Of a DNA stretch of 64,000 nucleotides, positions 1-8,514 are shown piece by piece; within the stretch, counting starts at the first letter, position 1, and each line of letters opens with the position of its first letter. The notes beneath the pieces were generated by a model. The model saw nothing but the letters and a program-made list of their open reading frames with translations. It was not told the origin of the DNA and searched no databases. This stretch comes from a virus. The DNA lies in IMG/VR virus record IMGVR_UViG_3300025122_006404, positions 1 through 64,000 of that record. One strand, given 5' to 3'. The position numbers and the translations under genes are program-made.

Positions 1-2
1 AG

Positions 3-2534
3 ATTATTTGTGATGCAATTGAGAGAACGCACGATATTGCGTGGGATCAGTGTGAAGAGGTGTGGTTTGATGAGGAGGCAAAGCTGCCAACATTCGATAA
101 ACCAGGAAACTCTGCATTTAGCCAGCTCGTAAAGAGAGTTAAGAGTGCACTGGTAAAAGAAGATCTTCATACAGTTCAGGAATATGTGGATAGGACTAAG
201 ATGGAGCTCGAAGACATTAAGTATCTTGGATTTGAGAACTACTTTTTAACCATGACAAAGGTGTTTGATCTTGCCTCACAAAGCACTATCATCGGTCCTG
301 GCAGGGGATCGGGTGCAGGATCTCTGGTAAATTATCTTCTTGGAATTACCACAACAGACCCAATTAAATATGGTCTCTTATGGGAGAGGTTCCTTCATCG
401 ATCTAAGGCAGGATGGCCAGATATTGATACTGACGCGGGCGATAGAGATATTCTTATTGACTCTGCTCGACAGTTATTTGGCGAAGAGTCTGTCGTCCCC
501 GTTTCAAATTTTAACACGCTCAAGATAAAGTCTCTAATTAAGGACGTATCAAAGTTTTACGGCATTGACTTCGGAGAAGTAAATGCTATGACAAACAAGC
601 TTGAGAGAGATGTCATTCACAAAGCAATGGGTGATCACGAAGAGAGGTCTACTTACGTTTTAACTCATGAGGATTGTATGAAATACTCGAGTGATTATGT
701 TGACTTTATGGAAAAATATCCTAAGCTATGCGAGCATGTACAAAATCTCTTTATGGAGTCAAGATCGATTGGAAGACACGCAGGCGGTGTTCTTATTTGT
801 CCAAACCTTGAGAAGTACATGCCTGTTATCAAGGTCCGAGGCGAGCTTCAAACTCCATGGTCAGAAGGAATGAATTTTAGACACCTTGAGCCTAACGGAT
901 TTTTAAAATTTGATTTTCTGGGTCTCACCACTCTTAAAATGGTTGAGGATTGCATTCGTCTTGTTCTGAGGAAAGAAGGAAATAGCTCTCCCACATTTTC
1001 CCATATTCAAAAGTTTTTTGATGATAATATCAATTGTCGGTATAATGATCTTAATGATCAAAATGTCTGGGAGCATGTATATCACAAGGGAAGATTTGTT
1101 CAAATATTTCAATTTACCCAGCAAGGAGCAAGGAATTTTTGCATGACTGCTAAGCCTCGGACCCTTGAAGAGCTCGCTACCATCACAGCAATCTATAGGC
1201 CCGGACCGCTAGCAGCGGGAGTGCATAGAAAGTATGTGAAAGCAAAGAAATCTGTTGAGGATGGAAACCCAATTAAATACGATCATCCGGTGATCGAGGA
1301 AATCCTAAGTGAGACCTACGGTTTCATCTCTTTTCAAGAGCAGTTCATGCTTCTTGCTCAGAAGCTTGCAAACTTTGACAAGGGAGAATCTGACAAGATG
1401 AGAAAGACGCTTGTTAAGAAATCACTTGATTCTAATGATGCAAAAGTTAAAGAGAGAATAGCTTTAAGGAAGAAGTTTGTTGATGGAGCTGTTGAGACCT
1501 CTGAGATGGATAGAGACAAGGCTGAGAAGCTGTATGAGACCATCGAGTATTTTTCCGGGTATGGCTTCAACAAGTCTCATGCAGTGTCTTACGCCATTGA
1601 TTCCTACTACTCTGCATGGCTCCACACGTACTATGAGAAAGAGTGGCTCGCGACCTGTCTTCAGACTCAAAATGGAAGTAATAAGTTTGGAAAGGTAATA
1701 AGTGAGATAAAGTCTCTTGGATATACAATTCTTCCGCCGGATATAAATACCTCTTCAGACGTCTGGGTTTACAGTGAAGAAAGAAATGGATTTGTCCCAC
1801 CTTTAACCGCAATTAAAGGACTGGGTGACGCTGCAGTGTCTGAAATCATGGAAAGACGACCTTTTTCAAATATTGATGAGATGCTTTTTACTGAGGATGG
1901 AAAATGGAGTCCCTCCAAGATGAACAAGACATGCTTTGATTCCCTGTGTAAGGTGGAAGCATTTAATTCACTTAAAGAGCTCCGGGATGGAGATATTGAT
2001 AACCACCGACAGCTTCATGAGATTATAGTTGGAAATTATGACCTCCTTAAAAAGGGTCGATATGGAATGACAAAAACTGCTTTTAAAAGGCTAGAGAAGG
2101 CTGGCGAATTCGTTCCTGCCTTTATTCCTGAAAAGACAAGAGAATCTCATGATATTCAGGACTGGAACCGATCAGATAAAATAGGGTTTAGCATAGACTT
2201 GATGTCGGGAGTAGATGAGGACTTAGCTTTTCCACCTGGGCTTATGAAAAAAATTAGAAATTCTAAAGTTCCCTCTATTGCGTCATTATCTGGAAATCAA
2301 AAAAAGATTGCCTGGTTCTGCATACAGGAGATCGAAGAAAGGCAGACAAAAAATGGAAAAGTTTTTTACCGGATGAAGGTCTGTGACAATAATCTCGAAA
2401 CTTCATGGCTGAGAGTGTGGACTAAGTTTCAATCACTGCCTAGCTTGTACACGATCTGGATAGCTGAGGTAGCTTCAACTGAATCCTGGGGGTGTTCCAC
2501 TTCTTCCTACAAGATGAAGCAGATAAACATTTGA
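3..2534 (+). CDS. dnaE: DNA polymerase III alpha subunit (DnaE-type), 5'-truncated by the window edge
   Basis: Replicative polymerase. The frame is open from base 3, so the start lies upstream; the GTG at 60 is internal. The first visible residues match the end of the PHP region. The palm follows: GPGRGSGAGS (about nt 294-323), then PDIDTD (nt 417-434) with the first two catalytic aspartates. KFDFLG (about nt 906-923) carries the third. The fingers (IYRPGPL, FQEQFMLLAQ) and the helix-hairpin-helix segment (LTAIKGLGDAAV) are present. An OB-fold-like C-terminus ends at TGA 2532-2534. Bacterial family-C polymerases are usually over 1000 residues; about 843 are visible, so little beyond the PHP domain is missing. 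Recognition is firm. Confidence 0.95.
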   Translation: MICDAIERTHDIAWDQCEEVWFDEEAKLPTFDKPGNSAFSQLVKRVKSALVKEDLHTVQEYVDRTKMELEDIKYLGFENYFLTMTKVFDLASQSTIIGPGRGSGAGSLVNYLLGITTTDPIKYGLLWERFLHRSKAGWPDIDTDAGDRDILIDSARQLFGEESVVPVSNFNTLKIKSLIKDVSKFYGIDFGEVNAMTNKLERDVIHKAMGDHEERSTYVLTHEDCMKYSSDYVDFMEKYPKLCEHVQNLFMESRSIGRHAGGVLICPNLEKYMPVIKVRGELQTPWSEGMNFRHLEPNGFLKFDFLGLTTLKMVEDCIRLVLRKEGNSSPTFSHIQKFFDDNINCRYNDLNDQNVWEHVYHKGRFVQIFQFTQQGARNFCMTAKPRTLEELATITAIYRPGPLAAGVHRKYVKAKKSVEDGNPIKYDHPVIEEILSETYGFISFQEQFMLLAQKLANFDKGESDKMRKTLVKKSLDSNDAKVKERIALRKKFVDGAVETSEMDRDKAEKLYETIEYFSGYGFNKSHAVSYAIDSYYSAWLHTYYEKEWLATCLQTQNGSNKFGKVISEIKSLGYTILPPDINTSSDVWVYSEERNGFVPPLTAIKGLGDAAVSEIMERRPFSNIDEMLFTEDGKWSPSKMNKTCFDSLCKVEAFNSLKELRDGDIDNHRQLHEIIVGNYDLLKKGRYGMTKTAFKRLEKAGEFVPAFIPEKTRESHDIQDWNRSDKIGFSIDLMSGVDEDLAFPPGLMKKIRNSKVPSIASLSGNQKKIAWFCIQEIEERQTKNGKVFYRMKVCDNNLETSWLRVWTKFQSLPSLYTIWIAEVASTESWGCSTSSYKMKQINI

Positions 2535-2538
2535 GTAT

Positions 2539-2563
2539 AAAAATTAAACCTTTTTTAATTTTT
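2539..2563. terminator. A/T inverted repeat between convergent genes
   Basis: A perfect 10-bp inverted repeat (AAAAATTAAA at 2539-2548 and TTTAATTTTT at 2554-2563) with a 5-base loop sits between the polymerase stop and the stop of the minus-strand gene, overlapping the latter's 3' end. Each strand ends in a T-run, so it could terminate both transcripts. The stem is all A/T and therefore weak. Confidence 0.5.
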
Positions 2564-3074
2564 CTTCAGTTTCTTTGGCTAGGTTTGCTAGATCACTGCT
2601 GGATCGAATTTTTCCACCACCCACATTAAAAATGACTTTACATTCAATTTTTTCACATAGTTCAAACTCTGGGACATTTTGCGCAGAGTCCCTGTCACCA
2701 CCTTTGGTAAAATATTGCGGCTTCAGTGCTTCTATGGCACCGGTCACTGTTTGAGTTCCGTCATCCCAGCCAAGAACATAGTCAACTCCCTCAATTCCGG
2801 CAACAATCTCCATTCTTTCATTATGCGGCATAAAAGCGTAACCTTTTTTTCGATAGAGAAACCCATCTCCATTAACGATGACAACAAAAATTCCCGCATT
2901 TCCTTTTCTACTATCTTGGCACATCCGGGCTGTTTGTCGAATACACTTCAGATGTCCTACATGAAGAGGATCAAACCCTCCAGAAGTACAATATACATCA
3001 AATCCCAAAGAATCTAAAGACATTTTAAGATCGGTAACTTCTTGGTGAGAATATATTTTTTTATTTGATATCAT
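2544..3074 (-). CDS. HxGH cytidylyltransferase-family nucleotidyltransferase (RfaE2/HldE C-terminal-like)
   Basis: 176 residues. GGFDPLHVGHL near residues 32-42 is the nucleotide-binding HxGH motif. The later KGGDRDS segment followed by PE and a Gly-rich stretch resembles the adenylyltransferase half of heptose-phosphate enzymes (RfaE2). Family members transfer a nucleotidyl group to a sugar phosphate, glycerol phosphate or FMN; the substrate here cannot be told. It is one of few minus-strand genes in this part and is divergent from the 3139 gene across a 64-bp gap with overlapping promoter-like elements. A second HxGH protein lies at 19425. Confidence 0.8.
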   Translation of the reverse strand: MISNKKIYSHQEVTDLKMSLDSLGFDVYCTSGGFDPLHVGHLKCIRQTARMCQDSRKGNAGIFVVIVNGDGFLYRKKGYAFMPHNERMEIVAGIEGVDYVLGWDDGTQTVTGAIEALKPQYFTKGGDRDSAQNVPEFELCEKIECKVIFNVGGGKIRSSSDLANLAKETEEKLKKV

Positions 3075-3104
3075 TAAATGCTCCTATGCAAGTATCTATA
3101 GATT

Positions 3105-3133
3105 ATTATAAAATTTGATTCTGTGTGTATAAT
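3105..3133. promoter_or_regulatory. Overlapping divergent promoter-like elements
   Basis: Forward: TATAAT at 3128-3133 with TTATAA 16 bases upstream (3106-3111). Reverse: the complement of 3105-3110 reads TATAAT, with TTATAC 16 bases upstream (complement of 3127-3132). Each -10 overlaps the other's -35, so the two polymerases would exclude one another. The -35 hexamers differ from the TGTAAA class found elsewhere in the window. Confidence 0.45.
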
Positions 3134-3138
3134 AAACT

Positions 3139-4044
3139 ATGCTTACTTTTCCTACCCAAAATTTATTTATTGAAGGACCAGATTGTGCTGGAAAGACCAC
3201 AACGATTAGAAAAATTCATAATTTAAGCAATTATAGATGGCACATTCATGATAGATCACAAGTTTCTCGAAAGGTATTTGCAGAACTCTATGAAAGAAAA
3301 AATTCCAATATTAACTCTGATTTTCATTTTGAAATCTCCAATCTTAATAATCGATTTGTTTTTTTATTGCCACCCTTTGAAACCATTGAAGAAAGGTTTT
3401 TAAAAAGAGGAGATGACCTACATCAGGATCTCACCTCAATTAAAAATGTTTATGATGCTTTTTCGGAGGAGTGCGAAGGCCTCTTTTCCTTTCCTAATGT
3501 CATCGTATGCCGAGAAGAAAATACTGATAGTATTTCTGAGACGATATCCTGCTCTCTAACTCTCACTGAAAGATGTATGATCCAAGAGGTTTCAGATCAA
3601 GTTTTAGATTTTGTTAGATGCAAAGGAGGAGAGTCATATCCTTTGAAATTTACTCTCTATGATAATGGACAATTTGAAGAATCCAATTCAGAAATTCTTT
3701 GTCATGAATCTGAAGGAGACTATTATCGTCGAATTTTTAATTCATTTCATAAAAAAATTAATAATGAACTAGAGGGTAAAAATGAATATAGCAGGATTGA
3801 AACGCATAGATCCCGAAGATTTGTATATTCTGATCCATCATGTATCTCTTTTATTCACATGGCAGTAAGAGATAAAATTATGGATTTTCATTCAGTTATT
3901 AGATCAACTGATGTTAAAGAAATCTTTCCACACGATCTTAAGTTTCTTTACTATCTAGCCTCAACATGCTATGATAAATTTGAAAAAGATTGTGATAAGG
4001 TAAGAATGAGATTTAATTTAAATTCTGCGCATATTATTAATTGA
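3139..4044 (+). CDS. dTMP-kinase-like P-loop domain fused to a thymidylate-synthase-like domain
   Basis: 301 residues. FIEGPDCAGKTTTIRK (about residues 11-26) is a Walker A in the thymidylate-kinase style. The middle is unrecognised. The last 90 residues align by eye with the C-terminal half of thymidylate synthase/dCMP hydroxymethylase: SCISF in place of PCH-x-x-F, VRDKIMD, then RSTD where TS has RS(N/A)D, FPHDL, and a terminal NSAHI like the GD(A/T)H-Y stretch. Both halves would act on deoxypyrimidine monophosphates. The TS-like half lacks the usual N-terminal part, so it may be a degenerate or binding domain. The genes downstream are also nucleotide enzymes. Confidence 0.6.
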   Translation: MLTFPTQNLFIEGPDCAGKTTTIRKIHNLSNYRWHIHDRSQVSRKVFAELYERKNSNINSDFHFEISNLNNRFVFLLPPFETIEERFLKRGDDLHQDLTSIKNVYDAFSEECEGLFSFPNVIVCREENTDSISETISCSLTLTERCMIQEVSDQVLDFVRCKGGESYPLKFTLYDNGQFEESNSEILCHESEGDYYRRIFNSFHKKINNELEGKNEYSRIETHRSRRFVYSDPSCISFIHMAVRDKIMDFHSVIRSTDVKEIFPHDLKFLYYLASTCYDKFEKDCDKVRMRFNLNSAHIIN

Positions 4045-4092
4045 GATTTAAACTCTTTTTATTTATGGGTTAAAATATTTCTGGAGGTTATT

Positions 4093-5103
4093 TTGAAACG
4101 TGCATTAGTAACAGGAGGGTGTGGGTTCATAGGCTCTAATCTTTCTCACGAACTGGTAAAAAGAGGGTGGACAGTTGATATTATTGATGATATGTCTAAT
4201 GGGCATCTAGATCTTTTAGAAGGTCTAAAATTTCGGGCAATTCCTATAGATTTACTAGATGAATTTTATAATCAGAGGTATGCAGCGACAGGAAACACAA
4301 GAGACCCAAATGAGGTCCATGTAATTGAAGGAGATTTTGCACATCAAAATATTTGTAAAAATATTTCAGAAAAAATGTATGATGTTGTTTTTCATCAGGC
4401 AGCTGTACCGAGAGTTTCATACTCAGTTGAAAATCCTGCTCATACCACAGATGTGAATATTTCTTCAACTGTGAGGTTGTTTGAGGCCTGTCGGGGATCT
4501 GTTAACCGGATCGTCTGGGCGTCTTCTTCATCAGTGTATGGTGGAGCTGATACTCTTCCTACTGCGGAAACCACAGAAAAAAATCCAAAATCTCCCTATG
4601 CGTGGCAAAAAACTTCCATAGAAGACCTAGCGTCCCTTTTTGGATCTCTGTATGATCTTGACATTGTTTGTTTGAGATATTTTAATGTTTTTGGTCCAGG
4701 ACAATATGGCGACTCACCTTATGCAACTGCTGTTTCATCATGGTGTCATCGAACAAAAAATGCAATGCCCCTTCGATCTGACGGAGATGGATCTCAATCT
4801 AGAGATCTGTGTTACATTGATAATGTTGTTGAGGCTAATATTTTAGCAGCACTATCCGAGAGAAAATTTATGGGAGAAGCATATAATGTTGCCTGCGGAG
4901 ATAAAACAACTAATAGAGAAATTCTTGAACATTTTAAGAAAAAGTTTTCTCACACTATTGTGCAAGAAGCACCGTGGCGACCAGGAGACGTAATGCATAC
5001 ACAGGCAGATATTTCTAAAATTCAGAATGATTTAGGATATGAGGTTAAGGTAAGATTTTGGGCAGGGCTTCAAAAAACCCTGGACTGGTGGGGTCTGATT
5101 TAA
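4093..5103 (+). CDS. NAD-dependent epimerase/dehydratase (UDP-sugar 4-epimerase-like, extended SDR)
   Basis: 336 residues from a TTG start; GGAGG at 4083-4087 fixes that start. The Rossmann motif TGGCGFIGS is at residues 7-15, the SSSSVYGG segment supplies the active-site serine, and YAWQK (about residues 169-173) is the catalytic Tyr-x3-Lys. It probably interconverts nucleotide sugars for glycosylation of DNA, virion or host surface; the substrate is unknown. It ends one base before the next gene. Confidence 0.88.
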   Translation: MKRALVTGGCGFIGSNLSHELVKRGWTVDIIDDMSNGHLDLLEGLKFRAIPIDLLDEFYNQRYAATGNTRDPNEVHVIEGDFAHQNICKNISEKMYDVVFHQAAVPRVSYSVENPAHTTDVNISSTVRLFEACRGSVNRIVWASSSSVYGGADTLPTAETTEKNPKSPYAWQKTSIEDLASLFGSLYDLDIVCLRYFNVFGPGQYGDSPYATAVSSWCHRTKNAMPLRSDGDGSQSRDLCYIDNVVEANILAALSERKFMGEAYNVACGDKTTNREILEHFKKKFSHTIVQEAPWRPGDVMHTQADISKIQNDLGYEVKVRFWAGLQKTLDWWGLI

Positions 5104-5104
5104 T

Positions 5105-6127
5105 ATGAAAACATATTATTCATTTGATGACATATTTTTATTTCCACGCTATTCTGATTGTACATCTCGATCTGAAATTGATTCATCCGTCACCATTGGA
5201 GATTTTAAATTAAAGGTTCCAATCATTTCATCAAATATGGATACTGTAACAGAAAGCCATATGGCATCTACCCTCTGGGAGGCAGGTGCCGTGGGAGCTC
5301 TCCATAGATTTATGGATGTTAAAGAAAATGTTTGCGAGTATGGCAGGGTCCGGGATAAAAGAGCTGACTGTTTTGTGTCTGTAGGGATTAATGAAAATAA
5401 TAAAGAAAGGTCTAGAGCTTTGTATGCAGAAGGAGCAAGGCATTTTATTATTGATGTAGCTCATGGACATTCTGAGCTTATGAAAGATCAATTGTCTTGG
5501 ATGAGAGAGGAATTTGGAGATACAATTTATATCGTGGCGGGAAATGTAGCAACTCCCGGGGGAGTCAGACATTTGCACTCGTGGGGAGCAGACTGTATAA
5601 AGGTGGGAGTTGGGGGAGGCTCTTGTTGTAAGACCCGAGTGGTGACAGGTCACGGAGTCCCTATGTTTTCTTGTCTCTTAGAGTGCTGTGAGACAGCAGA
5701 TGAAAATAACATAAAGGTCATTGCAGACGGAGGAATAAGATCCTCAGGAGATATTGTTAAATCTCTCGCCACAGGTGCCAACCTTGTTATGTTGGGAAGT
5801 TTATTAGCAGGAACCACAGAAGCTCCAGGAGAAATAACTTATACCCCAGACGGCCCGAGTAAGGATTTTAGAGGAATGGCCTCCCAATTGGCAATGGAAA
5901 ACAGATACGGCAGCACAAGAGTTAGCTTTCCCACTGCAGAAGGGGTTGCCACGAGAGTCTCGTGTAAGGGTCCTGTAAAAGATGTAATAAATCATCTCGC
6001 CCTGGGATTAAAAAGTGGGATGTCATATTGCGGAGCTCAAACCATTTCAGAAATTCCAATTAAAGCCCGATGGGGGATCCAATCATACAATGGCTTCAAA
6101 GAGGGTATCCCCCATATAATTAGATAA
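5105..6127 (+). CDS. guaC: GMP reductase / IMP dehydrogenase family enzyme (GuaC-like)
   Basis: 340 residues, the length of GMP reductase. No CBS pair interrupts the TIM barrel as in most IMP dehydrogenases. VGVGGGSCCKTR near residue 170 holds the catalytic cysteine loop (usually GPGSxCxTR). ADGGIRSSGD and MLGSLLAGTTEAPGE are the phosphate-binding and flap-proximal signatures, and FRGMAS replaces the YRGM/YGMS flap motif. GMP reductase converts GMP to IMP, which would rebalance purines; IMP dehydrogenase activity cannot be excluded by reading. It lies in the nucleotide-metabolism run. Confidence 0.85.
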   Translation: MKTYYSFDDIFLFPRYSDCTSRSEIDSSVTIGDFKLKVPIISSNMDTVTESHMASTLWEAGAVGALHRFMDVKENVCEYGRVRDKRADCFVSVGINENNKERSRALYAEGARHFIIDVAHGHSELMKDQLSWMREEFGDTIYIVAGNVATPGGVRHLHSWGADCIKVGVGGGSCCKTRVVTGHGVPMFSCLLECCETADENNIKVIADGGIRSSGDIVKSLATGANLVMLGSLLAGTTEAPGEITYTPDGPSKDFRGMASQLAMENRYGSTRVSFPTAEGVATRVSCKGPVKDVINHLALGLKSGMSYCGAQTISEIPIKARWGIQSYNGFKEGIPHIIR

Positions 6128-6181
6128 TATGTCCAATATATTCGAGTCTAAAAAGCATGTTAGGTCTGCATGGAAGGGATC

Positions 6182-6757
6182 ATGGTAAATCCTGAATTTA
6201 TTATTTTTACTGGTCCCATGTTTGGGTCCAAGACAACAAGATTAATTGCTGCAGTGGACAGGTTTAGATACCAAAATAAAACTATTGCTGCATTTAAACC
6301 GAGTCTAGATAATCGATATGCCATATCAAAAATTAAAACCCACTCAGGTGGTACCCTCGATGCAGAATGTGTAAATTCAGGAAATGATATTATAAAATAT
6401 ATTTCTAACCATCACTCTGACATTGATGTCATTGCAGTAGATGAGGCTTTTATGATAAAGGACGTCGCTATTTCTTTAATCGATCTCTTTAAAAGAGGAA
6501 AAACTATTATTGTTTCTTCTATTCAAATTTCATCGAGTGGAAAGATATTTGAAGAAATTCGTGATATGATGCCCTGGGCCACTAAGATAGAGATTTGTCC
6601 GGCAGTGTGTACAGTTTCCGGAAATGACGCGTATTATACTTACAGAAAATCAGAAGAGATAAGAGAAATCGAGGTAGGGGGACCCGAGCTTTATGAACCT
6701 CGATGCTTTTGTCACCATATTCATATAAATTTAAGAGATTATCATGGCCCTCATTGA
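6182..6757 (+). CDS. tdk: Thymidine kinase (type II)
   Basis: 191 residues from ATG 6182, preferred over ATG 6170 because GAAGGGA lies about 4 bases upstream of it. The P-loop GPMFGSKTT is at residues 11-19 and the Walker-B VDEAF near residues 86-90. Of the C-terminal zinc lasso only CPAVC and a later Cys pair are seen. It phosphorylates thymidine to dTMP and fits with the kinase/TS-like and dCMP deaminase neighbours. It overlaps the next gene by 14 bases. Confidence 0.9.
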   Translation: MVNPEFIIFTGPMFGSKTTRLIAAVDRFRYQNKTIAAFKPSLDNRYAISKIKTHSGGTLDAECVNSGNDIIKYISNHHSDIDVIAVDEAFMIKDVAISLIDLFKRGKTIIVSSIQISSSGKIFEEIRDMMPWATKIEICPAVCTVSGNDAYYTYRKSEEIREIEVGGPELYEPRCFCHHIHINLRDYHGPH

Positions 6758-7751
6758 ATCCAATAACATTGACTGTGTGATCTACCATGCCGACTGTACG
6801 GATGGATTTGGAGCAGCTTATTCTGCTTGGAAACTTTTAGGTAATAGGGCAGAATATCACTCCTGCAAGCACGGTACAGTTCCTCCAGATATAAAGGGAA
6901 AAAATGTTGTAATTCTTGATTTTTCTTTTGACAATTCAACTACTAAAAAAATGATTGAAGAAGCTGAAGCTCTATTGATTATTGATCATCATAAGTCTGC
7001 AATGGTTGAGCTTCATGATATTTCTAATACTCAGTTTGACATGACTAAGTCAGGCGCTATTCTTGCATGGGAATTCTTTCATCCAGGGAAAGAGCCGCCG
7101 AAATTCATTCGATATATTCAAGATCGCGATCTTTGGAAGTGGGAACTTGAATACTCGAAAGAGTTCTCAGCCGCATTTGATATGGTTCCCTTTGAGTTTG
7201 AAGAGTTTGAAAAATTTGAGGATGACTCAGTCTTTGATGATGCTGTAAAAAGAGGATCTTATATTCTTGCATATTCAAAGACAGTTGTTAAAAAGGTGTG
7301 CGACAAAGCTGTATCTCGAAAATACAAAGGAATGAATGTCCTTGTTGTAAATTCATCTCACTGGATGTCAGAGATCGGCGCGAGACTAGCTCCAGACTGT
7401 GACTTTGCTATTAGCTGGTATTACGATCATGAGGACAAGATGATAAAGGTAAGTCTTAGATCCTTTCACGAAGCAGTAGACGTTTCTGAAATTGCTAAGG
7501 AATTTGGTGGCGGAGGCCATCGAAAAGCAGCAGGATTTCAATTAGCAGGAGATTTAAATGTTGATGACATTTTTGACATAGAGGAGGAAGAGATAGAGAC
7601 AATCTCAGAAAAAGCAGAGGAAATCAAAGAAGAGGTTCAAGTTCTAATTAAAAAGGCTGAAGAAGCAGGTGTCAATGTAAAAGTGGACTCCGAGGAAAAT
7701 ACAGTAGTGATTCAAGATGTTAAAATTCAAAATGAAAACTCTTCTGAGTGA
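6744..7751 (+). CDS. DHH/DHHA1 phosphoesterase
   Basis: 335 residues. HADCTDGFGAAY (residues 15-26) and the IIDHH motif (about residues 77-81) form the metal site. GGGGHRKAAGF (about residues 255-265) is the DHHA1 substrate-binding motif. Family members hydrolyse nanoRNA, pAp or cyclic dinucleotides. An acidic, coiled extension of about 60 residues follows the DHHA1 domain and is unusual. In this operon it may recycle short oligonucleotides or degrade a signalling nucleotide (inference). Confidence 0.85.
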   Translation: MALIESNNIDCVIYHADCTDGFGAAYSAWKLLGNRAEYHSCKHGTVPPDIKGKNVVILDFSFDNSTTKKMIEEAEALLIIDHHKSAMVELHDISNTQFDMTKSGAILAWEFFHPGKEPPKFIRYIQDRDLWKWELEYSKEFSAAFDMVPFEFEEFEKFEDDSVFDDAVKRGSYILAYSKTVVKKVCDKAVSRKYKGMNVLVVNSSHWMSEIGARLAPDCDFAISWYYDHEDKMIKVSLRSFHEAVDVSEIAKEFGGGGHRKAAGFQLAGDLNVDDIFDIEEEEIETISEKAEEIKEEVQVLIKKAEEAGVNVKVDSEENTVVIQDVKIQNENSSE

Positions 7752-7771
7752 TATCAGTTAAGGAGAAAACT

Positions 7772-8179
7772 ATGCGGCCTTCTTGGAATCACGTGTGGAT
7801 GAAGTTTGCTCATTCTATCGCCGAACGATCCTGTGATCCTCAATATAAAGTGGGAGCTATCGTAGTAACTCAGGATAACACTCAGGTTCTTGCTGTGGGA
7901 TATAACGGAGATCATGCAGGAGGACCAAATACAATTGATTCTCGCGAACCAGGCGAGTCGGGATTTATACACGCTGAGATCAATGCCTTAATAAAGTGTG
8001 ATTTTAACACCCCGAAGGAGAAAATAATGTATGTGACCCTTTCACCCTGTAAGATGTGCGCCAAGGCTATTATTAATGCAGGAATTTCTAGGGTAGTGTA
8101 TTGCGATGAATATAGGGACACTGCTGGGATCGAACTTTTAAATTCTTACAACATTAGAGTTGACAAATTTGACATGTGA
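7772..8179 (+). CDS. dCMP deaminase
   Basis: 135 residues from ATG 7772; AAGGAG eight bases upstream fixes this start rather than the GTG overlapping the previous stop. HAE (about residues 67-69) and PCKMC (Cys 93 and Cys 96) bind the catalytic zinc. It converts dCMP to dUMP for thymidylate synthesis. The 3' end carries a consensus promoter for the next gene. Confidence 0.92.
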   Translation: MRPSWNHVWMKFAHSIAERSCDPQYKVGAIVVTQDNTQVLAVGYNGDHAGGPNTIDSREPGESGFIHAEINALIKCDFNTPKEKIMYVTLSPCKMCAKAIINAGISRVVYCDEYRDTAGIELLNSYNIRVDKFDM

Positions 8180-8196
8180 CGTGATATTTATATAAT
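8169..8196 (+). promoter_or_regulatory. Near-consensus sigma70 promoter
   Basis: TTGACA (8169-8174) and TATAAT (8191-8196) separated by 16 bases, inside the end of the dCMP deaminase gene. The spacing equals that of the TGTAAA-class promoters elsewhere, but the -35 is the host consensus, so it may be read by host holoenzyme early. Confidence 0.7.
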
Positions 8197-8212
8197 AGAA
8201 ACGGCGTCTCAA

Positions 8213-8512
8213 TTGATCAAAACTTTAACCAGCGATGACATTATAAGAATTGCTCATAGAGAGAGTCAGCATCTCTCTCATGTTAGAGCTGAAGGAATTG
8301 ATCCATTCGTAGGAAAAGGAGACAATAAAAAGATAATTATAAAAAATGGATTAAAAATTCGCCATGATAACTCAGGATTAATCTATACAGTTTTAGAAGT
8401 AAAATTTATAAACAACGGGGAAAAGATAGACTGTATTTGCTTCGCTGAGAAGTCCGAAGGTAATATTATTATCATTCCACACACAGAATTTAAAAATTAT
8501 TCACGAGCGTAA
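8213..8512 (+). CDS. Hypothetical protein, 99 aa
   Basis: Not recognised. A TTG start is the only start in frame. It lies only 16 bases after the -10 at 8191-8196 and has no clear ribosome site, so the message would be almost leaderless. Lys/Ile-rich, mixed alpha/beta, soluble. It precedes the SOD-like gene by two bases. Confidence 0.6.
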   Translation: MIKTLTSDDIIRIAHRESQHLSHVRAEGIDPFVGKGDNKKIIIKNGLKIRHDNSGLIYTVLEVKFINNGEKIDCICFAEKSEGNIIIIPHTEFKNYSRA

Positions 8513-8514
8513 CT

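Noticed and set aside
5231-5653. 140-residue minus-strand frame opposite GMP reductase
   Set aside because: Lies wholly inside a conserved enzyme gene and its composition is random-like.
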